A program made the translations under genes and the position numbers. From assembly GCA_023391905.1 (NCBI GenBank), contig JAEWAD010000549.1, positions 1 to 27,344 on the forward strand: DNA of 27,344 bases. Direction: 5' to 3'. The notes beneath the pieces are model-generated. The model was given only the letters and a program-made list of their open reading frames with translations. It was not told where the DNA came from and ran no database searches. This document shows, one piece after another, positions 1-8,507 of the stretch (its first letter is position 1; each line of letters begins with the position of its first letter). Source of the DNA: Pseudomonadota bacterium. GTDB taxonomy: Bacteria; Pseudomonadota; Alphaproteobacteria; Rhizobiales; Kaistiaceae.

Positions 1-458
1 GCCGATGGGCTGGCTCGCAAACCCAGGCAAAGGGTATCCGGATACTTTGGGGCATGGTCGGAGGATGGCGGAGCTTTGCCTGCAAGGGCGTGGATGGGCC
101 ATCGGCCCGGCGATGCTGGGCGCGGTAGCGCTCCGGTTGCCGCTGGTCGGCGCATGGCGTCGACATCGCTGCCGTTGACGGCGGTCAGTGCGCGGGCGCA
201 GGACGGGACGTCCAATGCTGCCTCCGCTGTCGGGCCTGAGCCGCTGCTGGGAGATGAGGCCGGATCGGCCGGGCCAGCGCATCCTCGCCCGAGGAGGCTG
301 CCTCGCTGGCCGGTGAGGCTGAGCCGATGGTCACGGCAGCCGCGGCCGCCGTGGATGAAGACGAAACCGTGTCGGCCCCCGTCAGCTACAACGCAGGAGC
401 GTGAGGACGGCGCAGGTTGGAGATGAATACTCCAACGGGATAGTCGACGGGAGCGTTT
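1..458. other. No confident gene at the left edge
   Basis: This stretch is left of the LacI-family gene and holds no reading frame I can defend. The plus-strand frame open from 76 to 426 is rich in Arg, Pro and Ala with no recognisable motif. Another plus frame, open from about 257 to a TGA near 406, ends in an acidic, Ala-rich tail (VDEDETVSAPVSYNAGA), which looks more like protein but has no start codon close to a ribosome-binding site. It may be the decayed end of a gene lying outside the window. Only the hairpin at 416-436 stands out. Confidence 0.5.
416..436 (-). terminator. Hairpin downstream of the LacI-family gene
   Basis: Perfect 7-bp inverted repeat GTTGGAG / CTCCAAC with a 7-base loop, 22 bases past the stop codon of the leftward LacI-family gene. 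No T-run follows on the minus strand, so if it ends transcription it is not a canonical intrinsic terminator. Confidence 0.35.
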
Positions 459-1448
459 CTACGCCGTCGAACCCCAGCGGGCGGTGCACTCCAGAAGGAT
501 GCCGTGCGAGGCGTCGCCGTCCTTCTCGTGGCGTTCGATCATCGCCACGATCGCATCGACGAAGGCGACGTGGTCCTGGCTTAGCGTCGTCAGGTCGTGG
601 CTTTCCCAGGCGGCCATGGCGATGCCGTCCTGGCCGACGATCGCGAGATCCTCCGGAACCCGCCGGCCCAGGACCTTGCGGGCGGCGTCGGCGGCGCCGA
701 TCGCCATCACGTCGTTGCCGCAGATGATGGCGTCGACCTTGGCGCGATGCAGCAGCAGCACGGCTTCCTTGAAGCCCGAGTCGTAGGAATAATCGCCGGA
801 GGCTTCCGCCACGAAGGCGAGGCCGCGCCTTTCCAGCGCGTCGGCGAACCAGGCCCGGCGCTTCTTGTCGATCCAGCTGGTCGCCGTGCCGGAGATGTAG
901 CCGAAACGCTGGCGACCATCCCGGACGATCTTGTCGATGATCTCCTCGGCGGCTTCCGAGCCGTCGATGCGGATATGCGAGACGTCGGCGTTGTCGAGCG
1001 GCTCGGACGAAACGATGATCGGGCGCGTCGTATGGAAGATGTCGACGGCGTCCTGCATCGAGACCGTGTCGGAGAAGACGACGACGTGGTCGACCTGATA
1101 GGTCGAGGCGAGCCGGATCAGCTGCAGCCGGTCTTCGTGATCGGCGCAGCAGAGCAGGATCGGCAGAAGCTGCCGATCCTGCAGGCGATGGACGAGGAGC
1201 TGCAGATCCTCCGCTTCGCACGGATTGCCGATTGCATTGACGACGAGTGCGACGAGACGGGAACGTTGATTGTTCAGCGACCGCGCAATCGCATTCGGCT
1301 GGTAGCCATGCTCTTTGGCGACGCTGAGAATGCGGTCGCGTGTGGCGCTGCCGATGCGGGAATCCGGCGAGAAGGCGCGCGAGATCGTTGCCGACGAAAC
1401 GCCGGCAAGCTTGGCCAATTCCCTCGACGTGATGCGCTTCTTGTTCAT
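459..1448 (-). CDS. LacI-family transcriptional regulator
   Basis: A 329-residue cytoplasmic DNA-binding regulator. Residues 6-26 form the LacI helix-turn-helix (SRELAKLAGVSSATISRAF), the hinge helix follows (NAIARSLN, 52-59), and the rest is the periplasmic-binding-protein-like effector domain, ending in the usual conserved stretch around EDLAIVGQDG. Length is normal for the family. I chose the ATG at 1448 because it puts the HTH right at the N-terminus; the frame is open 19 codons further upstream, but that part overlaps the neighbouring gene and has no family match. It starts 19 bases after the oxidoreductase gene ends, so the two probably share a transcript. By position it is the likely repressor of the divergent sugar-uptake operon at 2680-7788, as ThuR-type LacI regulators are in rhizobial thu loci. 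The inducer is unknown, probably the imported sugar or a derivative. Confidence 0.9.
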   Translation of the reverse strand: MNKKRITSRELAKLAGVSSATISRAFSPDSRIGSATRDRILSVAKEHGYQPNAIARSLNNQRSRLVALVVNAIGNPCEAEDLQLLVHRLQDRQLLPILLCCADHEDRLQLIRLASTYQVDHVVVFSDTVSMQDAVDIFHTTRPIIVSSEPLDNADVSHIRIDGSEAAEEIIDKIVRDGRQRFGYISGTATSWIDKKRRAWFADALERRGLAFVAEASGDYSYDSGFKEAVLLLHRAKVDAIICGNDVMAIGAADAARKVLGRRVPEDLAIVGQDGIAMAAWESHDLTTLSQDHVAFVDAIVAMIERHEKDGDASHGILLECTARWGSTA

Positions 1449-1467
1449 CGAATTCCGCGGATCATTT

Positions 1468-2481
1468 TCATCCGGCTGTAGCACCAATCCGGATCGATTC
1501 TCCATCGCGCGCCGCCGACGCCTTGATCGCGTCCCAGAGCTTCGCGAAGCGGAGGCCGTTTTCGACGGTGGACGAATTCGGCGCCGTGCCTTCGCGGATG
1601 GCGAGGAAGCTCTTCATCGGATTGTCGAGGATTTCCGCCGTTTCGCGCTTGGTGGTCGCGCCGGTAAGGCTGATCTCGCGCCAGCCGCCCCAGGCATCGA
1701 TGCGGATGATCGCGCCAGCATAGAAGAGCGTGATGTAGGAGGCGCAGCCGGGCGGTCCTTCGCCGGCCGCCGTGAACGTCACGAGCGCGCCGCTTTCGAG
1801 GCGGGCCGAGACCGCGCACAGTATGTCGATCGGCTTGCCGCGGTTGTTCATATAGGCGGAGACGCGGTCAAATCCGGAATCGGCAAGCAGGCACACCGTG
1901 TTCATCATGTGCGCGCCGGTATCGAACATGAACCCACCGCCGGAAATCTCCGGCTGCTGCTTCCAGTGCCCATTGTAGCTTTCCGACCAGCCTTCCCAGA
2001 TCGTGGCCGCGACGCTGACGAGTTCGCCGAACTCGCCCGCCTGGGCGCGACGCTTCGTGTCCAGGACCAGCGGTGACAGGCCGCCCTGGAAGGCGATGAC
2101 GATGGTGGCACCCGTCTGCTTCTGGGCGGCGATCAGCCGTTCGGCTTCCTCGACCGTCGTCACCATCGGCTTCTCGAGCAGGAGGTCGAGCCCGGCCTCG
2201 GCGACGGCGATCGCCTGCTCGGCATGGAAGGCATGCGGGGTCGAGACATAGACCGCGTCTAACTGGTCCCGGCAGGCCGCGAGCATGTCGCGGTAATCGT
2301 CGAATTCCTGCGGTTCCGGCTTGCCGGCGGCGGTGCAGATATCGGCGAGCCGGCGGCGCGACGGCACGTTCACGTCGGCCGAGGCGACAAAGCTCACCTC
2401 CGGCATATGCACCCAGCCACGCGCATAGTCGGCCGCTTTCAGCCCCGCGCCGATGATCCCAAGCCGCAATGGATTGGACAT
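1468..2481 (-). CDS. Gfo/Idh/MocA-family sugar oxidoreductase (ThuB-like role)
   Basis: A 337-residue NAD(P)-dependent dehydrogenase. The Rossmann motif GIIGAG is at residues 8-13, the family's EKP motif with the catalytic lysine at 103-105, and the DTGAH motif with the probable catalytic histidine at 187-191. The start at 2481 follows a good ribosome-binding site (GGGAGAG) and places the Rossmann fold at the N-terminus; an upstream in-frame ATG at 2541 would lie in the divergent promoter region. In rhizobia ThuB, a member of this family, works with ThuA in oxidising trehalose, maltitol and sucrose isomers to 3-keto derivatives. Here a ThuA-like gene closes the divergent operon, so the same kind of chemistry is likely. 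The exact substrate cannot be read from the sequence. It is transcribed with the LacI-family gene. Confidence 0.88.
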   Translation of the reverse strand: MSNPLRLGIIGAGLKAADYARGWVHMPEVSFVASADVNVPSRRRLADICTAAGKPEPQEFDDYRDMLAACRDQLDAVYVSTPHAFHAEQAIAVAEAGLDLLLEKPMVTTVEEAERLIAAQKQTGATIVIAFQGGLSPLVLDTKRRAQAGEFGELVSVAATIWEGWSESYNGHWKQQPEISGGGFMFDTGAHMMNTVCLLADSGFDRVSAYMNNRGKPIDILCAVSARLESGALVTFTAAGEGPPGCASYITLFYAGAIIRIDAWGGWREISLTGATTKRETAEILDNPMKSFLAIREGTAPNSSTVENGLRFAKLWDAIKASAARDGESIRIGATAG

Positions 2482-2503
2482 GTCTCTCTCCCGAGTAATG
2501 TTG

Positions 2504-2523
2504 TTGTGCACACGGTTACACAA
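2504..2523. promoter_or_regulatory. Candidate operator near the oxidoreductase gene
   Basis: Inverted repeat TTGTG-N10-CACAA containing the perfect 8-bp palindrome TGTGCACA (2505-2512), 22 bases upstream of the oxidoreductase start in the divergent control region. Its placement suits repression of the leftward transcript, but no binding consensus for this regulator is known to me. Confidence 0.3.
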
Positions 2524-2616
2524 ATCGAAGGTACCCCGCAATGGTCACTTATTGATGTAATATCAGTATGTTGATCTGAGGGGTTCTAATCGTCTGATTC
2601 GCATCTTGCCGAATTG

Positions 2617-2637
2617 CAAAACACGTGTACAGTTTTG
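2617..2637. promoter_or_regulatory. Candidate operator of the sugar ABC operon
   Basis: Inverted repeat CAAAAC-N9-GTTTTG, with the palindrome ACACGTGT (2621-2628) inside it, 43 bases before the binding-protein start codon. It is the most symmetrical element in the divergent intergenic region. Its half-sites are AT-rich against a GC-rich background, as expected of an operator overlapping a promoter. It is a plausible target of the LacI-family protein encoded at 459-1448. Confidence 0.4.
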
Positions 2638-2679
2638 TATGGCCGCTGGAGGGCGGCCGTTACGCAGGGAGGAGACCCA

Positions 2680-3972
2680 ATGAGGAACGTGCTCTTGGCG
2701 GGCTTTTGGGCCGCCGGGCTAGGCGTGGCTGTCATGCCCGTCCATGCCGAAACCATCCGCATCGCCAATCACGGCCAGGCCGGCATCGACGCGATGAAGG
2801 GGACCGTTGCTGAAATCGAGAAGAAATACGGCGTCACCGTCGAGGTCGTCGAATATCCCGCGCCCGACAAGGACTATGTGACGAAGCTCCTGACCGAGCT
2901 GGGCGCCGGCAACGGCCCGGACATCTTCTCGGTTCCAAGCGCTAGCTATGTCGCCGACATGGTGGCCGCCGGCTATCTCGCGCCGATCACCGCGGAGCTG
3001 AAGGCGTGGGAGGGCTACGACCAGCTGTACGACGTCGCTAAGCAGCTGGCGGTCAGTCCAGATGGCGAGACCTACGTCCTGCCGTCGATGCTCGGCATCA
3101 ACCAGATCTATTTCCGTCGCGACGTGATGGACAAGGCCGGCATCTCGACCGAGCAGCCGAAGACCTGGGCCGAGCTGATCGAGCGGGCCAAGGAGATCAA
3201 GGCCAAGACCGGCCAGTACGGCCTGCTGTTTCCGGCCGGCGTTGCCTGGGGCGGCGGCGCGTTCGAGGAGGGCTTCCAGCATCTTCTCGTCGGCTCGAAG
3301 ACGCCGCAGATCGCCGCCGCCGATGGCAGGCTCAGTCTCTCGGGCGAGGGCATCAAGGACGTCTTCGGCGTCTACAAGGAATTGATCGACAACGACCTGA
3401 TGCCGATCCAGCCGCTGCTCGGTCCGGAGCCCTGGGTGATCCCCAAATATGAGATGTTCCCGGCCGGACAGCTCGTGGCCACGACGTGCGGATCCTGGTG
3501 TTACATTTTCGACTGGGGTCGTGAGAGCAAGAACCCGATCCCGGATGTCGAGAAGGTCGTCGGCACCTGGACGATCCCCGGCCAGGCGAGCGGGCAATAT
3601 GTGCTGGCCGGCCTCGCCGCGCCCTGGGCCGTCAATTCCAAGGCCGCCAATGTCGATCTGGCCAAGAAGGCGCTGCTCGAAATCGGCTCGGTCAAGACCG
3701 AAGTCGCCTATGCCGGCCTGATCGGCAATATTCCGGCTCGCAAGGACGCCGCCGCCGATCCCGACTTCCAGAAGCTGGTCGAACTCGTGCCGATCCATGC
3801 CGCCGCAGAAAACGGCGTCTACCTCAAGCAGGCGGCAGGCTTCTCGGCGGTGTCGGAAGGTGTGGCGCGCGCCACCGAAGCGCTGCTCCGCAAGGAGACG
3901 GACGCCGCCGGTGCCCAGAAGATCCTGGTCGACTACGTCAAGGAAGTCCTTGGTGACGACGCGGTCGAATAG
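2680..3972 (+). CDS. Sugar ABC transporter substrate-binding protein
   Basis: A 430-residue periplasmic binding protein of the family-1 carbohydrate type, the capture component of the importer encoded directly downstream. Residues 1-23 are a Sec signal peptide ending in PVHA, with cleavage before ETIRIAN. The mature part has the two-lobe pattern of these proteins, including TWAELIERAKEIKAKTG, typical of the region just after the first hinge, and a C-terminal run of NIPARKDA type. The ATG at 2680 follows a strong GGGAGGAG site; an in-frame start at 2614 would put a long unrelated leader before the signal peptide. First gene of a five-gene operon. The ligand is unknown; ThuA/ThuB-like neighbours suggest a disaccharide or glycoside. 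Confidence 0.92.
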   Translation: MRNVLLAGFWAAGLGVAVMPVHAETIRIANHGQAGIDAMKGTVAEIEKKYGVTVEVVEYPAPDKDYVTKLLTELGAGNGPDIFSVPSASYVADMVAAGYLAPITAELKAWEGYDQLYDVAKQLAVSPDGETYVLPSMLGINQIYFRRDVMDKAGISTEQPKTWAELIERAKEIKAKTGQYGLLFPAGVAWGGGAFEEGFQHLLVGSKTPQIAAADGRLSLSGEGIKDVFGVYKELIDNDLMPIQPLLGPEPWVIPKYEMFPAGQLVATTCGSWCYIFDWGRESKNPIPDVEKVVGTWTIPGQASGQYVLAGLAAPWAVNSKAANVDLAKKALLEIGSVKTEVAYAGLIGNIPARKDAAADPDFQKLVELVPIHAAAENGVYLKQAAGFSAVSEGVARATEALLRKETDAAGAQKILVDYVKEVLGDDAVE

Positions 3973-3999
3973 CCTCCCACGGCCGTAGATCGTCCAGCC

Positions 4000-4035
4000 A
4001 GGGGGAGAGGCGGAGACGCATCCGCTTCTCCTCCT
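4000..4035 (+). promoter_or_regulatory. Intergenic hairpin between binding protein and permease
   Basis: A stem of about 15 bp (A + GGGGGAGAGGCGGA pairing with TCCGCTTCTCCTCC + T, two G-U wobbles) around a 6-base loop, GACGCA. It lies 27 bases after the binding-protein stop and well before the permease gene. There is no T-run, so it is more likely a transcript-stabilising or partial-termination element, as found after malE-like genes, than a terminator. Confidence 0.5.
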
Positions 4036-4091
4036 TGGCCACAAGTCGCGGCCTGCCGCGCCGGAAGAAGTCGCCGACCCGATCCGGAAGC

Positions 4092-4125
4092 CCGGATGCT
4101 CCATGACCCCGGATGTTCCATGACC
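4092..4125 (+). repeat. 17-bp tandem duplication at the permease start
   Basis: Two head-to-tail copies of CCGGATGYTCCATGACC (4092-4108 and 4109-4125) differing at one position. Each copy holds two ATG triplets, so the duplication multiplies the possible start codons of the permease; those at 4096 and 4120 are in its frame. Confidence 0.8.
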
Positions 4126-4998
4126 TATGAGAAACGCGTTGCCTGGCAGCTCCGGCTGATCTTGCTGCCATCCGTCCTGCTGCTTTTCGCCTTCGTCATC
4201 TATCCAGCGATCTATTCCGTCTATCTGAGCCTCACCAACGAGGCGTTAACCGGCGCTGCCGCGCTCAATCCGCGCTTCGTCGGCGCCCGGAACTATGTCC
4301 GCCTCTTCAACGACCCCAAGTTCTGGAATTCGCTGCTCGTCACGCTTCTTTTCGTGATCGGCTCGGCCATCATCGGCCAGTTCGTGCTGGGTCTGGTTTC
4401 GGCAATCCTGCTGCGCCGGCCGCTCAGGATGAAGTCGATCTTCAATTCGATCATCCTGCTGCCGAACGCCGTACCCGAAGTGGTCGCCGGCTTCATGTGG
4501 ATTTCGATGCTGGCCGGCGGCGAACGCGCCACGCTGTCGCGCATCGTCGCCTTCTTCGGCCTGGAGCCGACGGACTGGCTGCAGACCTTTCCGCTCACCA
4601 TGATCATCATCGTCAATACGTGGCGCGGCATCGCGACGGCGATGATCCTGCTGACCGCCGGCTTGAGCGCGGTTTCCGAGGAGGTCTACGAGGCAGCCCG
4701 CATGGACGGGGCAACCCCGCGCCAGATGTTCACGCGCATCACGCTGCCGCTGATCGCGCCGACGATCCTGCTCTACATGCTGGTCTCGACCGTCTCGACG
4801 ATCGCCATCTTCGGCTTCGTTTACGCGCTGACGCGCGGCGGCCCGGGCGGCGCGACCGAGCTCATCAGCATCTACATCTACAATCAGTCCTTCACGGCCT
4901 TCCAGCTCGGCTATGGCTCGGCGGTGGCGGTGGTGACTCTCGTCTTCTCGCTCGTGATCGGCGTGATCTACGTTCGCGCGCTCAAGGTGGAGGTCTGA
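4120..4998 (+). CDS. Sugar ABC transporter permease (MalF-type)
   Basis: A 292-residue inner-membrane permease with six predicted membrane spans and the cytoplasmic EAA loop (YEAARMDGA, about residues 191-199) that docks on the ATPase. It pairs with the permease that follows to form the channel. I prefer the ATG at 4120, which gives the common MTYEKR-like N-terminus just before the first span. The in-frame ATG at 4096 has a better-spaced GGAAG site and would add eight residues; it appears to be a by-product of the 17-bp tandem duplication there. The gene ends one base before the next start codon, so translation of the two permeases is probably coupled. Confidence 0.9.
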   Translation: MTYEKRVAWQLRLILLPSVLLLFAFVIYPAIYSVYLSLTNEALTGAAALNPRFVGARNYVRLFNDPKFWNSLLVTLLFVIGSAIIGQFVLGLVSAILLRRPLRMKSIFNSIILLPNAVPEVVAGFMWISMLAGGERATLSRIVAFFGLEPTDWLQTFPLTMIIIVNTWRGIATAMILLTAGLSAVSEEVYEAARMDGATPRQMFTRITLPLIAPTILLYMLVSTVSTIAIFGFVYALTRGGPGGATELISIYIYNQSFTAFQLGYGSAVAVVTLVFSLVIGVIYVRALKVEV

Positions 4999-4999
4999 G

Positions 5000-5914
5000 A
5001 TGGCGATCCAGCCCGGCCGAGGGCCGGCCAATCCGCGTCGATCGGAACTCGGCGCCTATGCAACGCTGTCGCTGATCTCGATCTTCTGCGCGATCCCGTT
5101 CTTCTGGGTGCTGCTGGCCTCGATCGACGGCAACGCGTCGCTGTTCCTGCAATGGCCGCGCGAACTGACCACCAAGAACTACGTCCGGATCTTCGCCCAG
5201 GAAGACGGTACGCGCTGGCTGCTGAATTCGCTCTTCGTGGTCGGCACCGCGACCTTGATCGTCATGGTGCTGGCGGGGCTCGGCGGCTATGCGCTCTCGC
5301 GTACCCGCGCCTGGTGGAAGCGGCCGTTCCTCTACACGATCCTGCTGATCCGCGTGTTGCCGACGACGGCGCTGGTGGTGCCGCTCTACAAGGTCCTCCT
5401 GACCGCCAATAACGGCCTCGGTGCGGTGCTTCGCGAGCTGTTCGGCAATGGTCCGGCGCGGCAGATCCTGCGCTATGTCGGCTTCATCGATGGCTATCTC
5501 GGCCTGATCCTCGTGTTGGCGACAATGCAGTTGCCGCTCGCGCTCTGGATCATGAAGACCTTCTTCGACGGCGTCCCGCGCGACTATGAGGAGGCGGCGC
5601 TTATGGACGGCGCGACGCTCTTGCAGCGCATCCGCCGGGTCCTGATCCCGCTCGCTTTGCCGGGACTGGGCGCTGCCGGTCTCTTTGCCTTCATCTCGGC
5701 CTGGGGCGATTTCCTGCTGCCGCTGATCCTCTTGTCCTCGCCGGAGCTGCAGACGCTGCCGCTCGGGCTCTTCCGCGCCTTCTTGCGCGTCAACACCATC
5801 GACTACGGATTTCTGGCAGCCCTCGCCTTCGTCTATCTGCTGCCGGCCGTCGTCGCCTTCGGCTTCGCCCGTCGTTTTTTGGTCCAGACCTTCTCAGGCG
5901 GGGTCAAGGGCTGA
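5000..5914 (+). CDS. Sugar ABC transporter permease (MalG-type)
   Basis: A 304-residue second permease subunit. It has a short cytoplasmic N-terminus, six hydrophobic spans and an EAA loop (YEEAALMDGA, residues 196-205). A short hydrophilic segment after residue 135 (NNGLGAVLRELFGNGPARQ) is longer than in many relatives and probably forms an extra loop between spans. The start follows GGTGGAGG, located in the last codons of the upstream permease. C-terminal FSGGVKG is typical of MalG-type subunits. Confidence 0.92.
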   Translation: MAIQPGRGPANPRRSELGAYATLSLISIFCAIPFFWVLLASIDGNASLFLQWPRELTTKNYVRIFAQEDGTRWLLNSLFVVGTATLIVMVLAGLGGYALSRTRAWWKRPFLYTILLIRVLPTTALVVPLYKVLLTANNGLGAVLRELFGNGPARQILRYVGFIDGYLGLILVLATMQLPLALWIMKTFFDGVPRDYEEAALMDGATLLQRIRRVLIPLALPGLGAAGLFAFISAWGDFLLPLILLSSPELQTLPLGLFRAFLRVNTIDYGFLAALAFVYLLPAVVAFGFARRFLVQTFSGGVKG

Positions 5915-5939
5915 TGCCTCTCAGGATGGATACATATTC

Positions 5940-7022
<1,083 letters not shown>

Positions 7023-7050
7023 CTGAAGCTCCCTGGAAACTGAGGACAGC

Positions 7051-7788
7051 ATGACGATCAAGGTTACAATCTGGAATGAGGGCCGCCACGAGCAGCTTCA
7101 TCCGGAAGTCCAGAAGATCTATCCGGATCGCATCGACGGTGCGATCGCGGCCGGTCTCGCGCATGAGGATTTCGAGATCCGTCGCGGTACGCTGGACGAT
7201 CCCGACGAGGGCCTGCCCGATGCGCTTCTCGACGATACGGACGTCCTGCTCTGGTGGGGCCACATGGCGCATGACGAGGTCAGCGACGGGCTGATCGACC
7301 GGGTGCAGCAGCGCGTCCTGAAGGGCATGGGCCTGGTCGTGCTGCATTCCGGCCATCACTCGAAGCTCTTCCGCCGTCTGATGGGCACCAACGCCAATCT
7401 CTCCTGGCGCGAAATGCCCGAGGGCGATTTGGAGCGCGTCTGGGTCCTGAACCCGTCGCATCCGATCGCCGAGGGCCTGCCGCCCTTCTTCGAGATCGAA
7501 GCCTCGGAGATGTATGGCGAGCCCTTCGATATCCCGCAGCCCGACGAGCTGATCTTCGTTTCCTGGTATTCGGGCGGCGAAGTTTTCCGCAGCGGCTGCA
7601 CGTTCCAGCGCGGGCGTGGACGGATCTTCTATTTCGGCCCCGGCCACGAGACCTTCCCGATCTATCACAACGAGATGGTTCACCGCGTCATCGGCAACGG
7701 CATTCGCTGGGCGAAGCAGACCCACACCGACGGCCGGATCCTGGCCAACTGGCACCGCGCCGAGCCGATCCACAAACGACCGGCATAG
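7051..7788 (+). CDS. ThuA-like protein (trehalose utilisation family)
   Basis: A 245-residue protein of the ThuA family, which has a class I glutamine-amidotransferase-like fold without an obvious amidotransferase partner. Recognisable family features are LLWWGHMAHDEV (about 69-80), the LVVLHSGHHSK strand-turn (about 95-105), ASEMYGEPFD (about 151-160) and the closing GRGRIFYFGPGHETFP segment. No signal peptide. In Sinorhizobium and Agrobacterium thuA lies with thuB at the end of an ABC transport operon and both are needed to turn imported disaccharides into 3-keto sugars. Here it is the last gene of the operon, with a ThuB-like oxidoreductase divergent at 1468-2481. The biochemical role of ThuA itself is not settled. 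Start after GAGGA. Confidence 0.88.
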   Translation: MTIKVTIWNEGRHEQLHPEVQKIYPDRIDGAIAAGLAHEDFEIRRGTLDDPDEGLPDALLDDTDVLLWWGHMAHDEVSDGLIDRVQQRVLKGMGLVVLHSGHHSKLFRRLMGTNANLSWREMPEGDLERVWVLNPSHPIAEGLPPFFEIEASEMYGEPFDIPQPDELIFVSWYSGGEVFRSGCTFQRGRGRIFYFGPGHETFPIYHNEMVHRVIGNGIRWAKQTHTDGRILANWHRAEPIHKRPA

Positions 7789-7799
7789 TGCCGGCCGTT
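7775..7799 (+). terminator. Terminator hairpin centred on the ThuA stop codon
   Basis: Arms AACGACCGGCA and TGCCGGCCGTT pair at 10 of 11 positions; the three-base loop is the TAG stop codon (7786-7788). It is followed by the pyrimidine-rich CCTACCTTT. A likely end of the ABC/ThuA operon. Confidence 0.55.
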
Positions 7800-7910
7800 C
7801 CTACCTTTGACCCCTGCCGAAGGGAAAGATCCTGTGCAGCTTTTGAACGTTAACGGAGTCGTCCAAGAGCTGCACATTCGGCATTTGGCCGGCCTTGACT
7901 GCTTGGCTCA

Positions 7911-7982
7911 GTCGACAACATCAAGCGCACGATGAAGGTCTATCCGTACCAGCCCGGCGGCCGGCTTCGGGTCGTTGTCGAC
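7911..7982. repeat. 9-bp inverted repeats flanking an inverted segment
   Basis: GTCGACAAC at 7911-7919 faces its reverse complement GTTGTCGAC at 7974-7982; a third copy, GTCGACAAC, is at 8248-8256 within the same pseudogene. The segment 7911-7961 encodes a DUF1254-like piece on the strand opposite to the rest, consistent with inversion next to these short repeats. Confidence 0.6.
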
Positions 7983-8301
7983 TAGATTGGCGCAAGCCGC
8001 ATACAGTGCGTTATTGGTTTTCGCGTGAGTGGAATGGTATTGAAGGAGCGTCCAGTCGCCTCGATGAATTTCGTCGCGGGGACTTGGGGCTCGCCAGCGA
8101 TGCGCACGCTTCCGTCGAGAGCCAGCGCGATGCTGGAGCCATAGGCGGGCGACGAAATATCTGCCCTCCAGCAGCGGACCATCATAGCCCGGACCGACGA
8201 TCAGATACTTGCCGCTGAGCCCGCGATCCGGTCCGGGGGGCGCCGATGTCGACAACCCATGAAAACCATATGTCGTTGATCGTCCCGATGCCGCGATAGC
8301 A
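7911..8301 (-). pseudogene. Rearranged DUF1254-like pseudogene
   Basis: Scattered fragments recall the C-terminal half of DUF1254/DUF1214 proteins. Reading leftward: GIGTINDIWFSWVVDIG (frame a, from about 8301), then, after a one-base slip at a six-base C/G tract (8235-8240), GPDRGLSGKYLIVGPGYDG and YFVA. Next, in another frame, comes AYGSSIALALDGSV and PATKFIEATGRSFNTIP. Then KTNNALYAACANLVDNDPKP, which in intact relatives (from memory) should sit between YFVA and AYGSS. Finally VDNIKRTMKVYPYQPGG is found on the opposite strand at 7911-7961. No start or continuous frame remains. Further left, minus frame 7801-7909 encodes an unidentified tail (AVKAGQMPNVQLLDDSVNV), ending at a TAG. Family assignment rests on remembered motifs, not a search. 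Confidence 0.65.
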
Positions 8302-8504
8302 AAGCCGCGGCGGTCATTCTGAAGCTGGTCACCGAATTGCTTGGCGATGAGCCGGATACGAAGGAGGTGCCGATCGGCGCAGGCGAACAGGCAATTCTGG
8401 ATGCCTACCTCGAGAGGCGGTCCCGGCAGGGCAGCGCAGCGAGTGGCGGCTCGATCTCGGGTTTGAGGGTTCCTCCGTCGTCAGGCGCGGATACGAAAGA
8501 GTAG
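8301..8504 (+). pseudogene. Truncated small phage-type protein upstream of terminase (DUF5681-like)
   Basis: An open plus-strand frame without a start codon runs from the edge of the DUF1254-like pseudogene to a TAG at 8502-8504, three bases before the terminase ATG. It encodes AAAVILKLVTELLGDEP, then EQAILDAYLERRS and a low-complexity Gly/Ser tail. This resembles the C-terminal part of the small DUF5681-type proteins often found immediately before this class of terminase gene. The N-terminal, Gly- and Arg-rich part expected for the family is missing; the break point is at about 8301, where the other pseudogene begins on the opposite strand. Confidence 0.5.
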
Positions 8505-8507
8505 AAA

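Noticed and set aside
76..426. Plus-strand 116-codon frame at the left edge
   Set aside because: Arg/Pro-rich, no motif and no ribosome-binding site; another frame looks equally protein-like over its second half.
2606..2640. Sigma-70 promoter for the first ABC operon (TTGCCG or TTGCAA with TTGTAT)
   Set aside because: Spacers of 23 or 15 bases are outside or at the edge of the functional range; only the operator-like dyad is reported.
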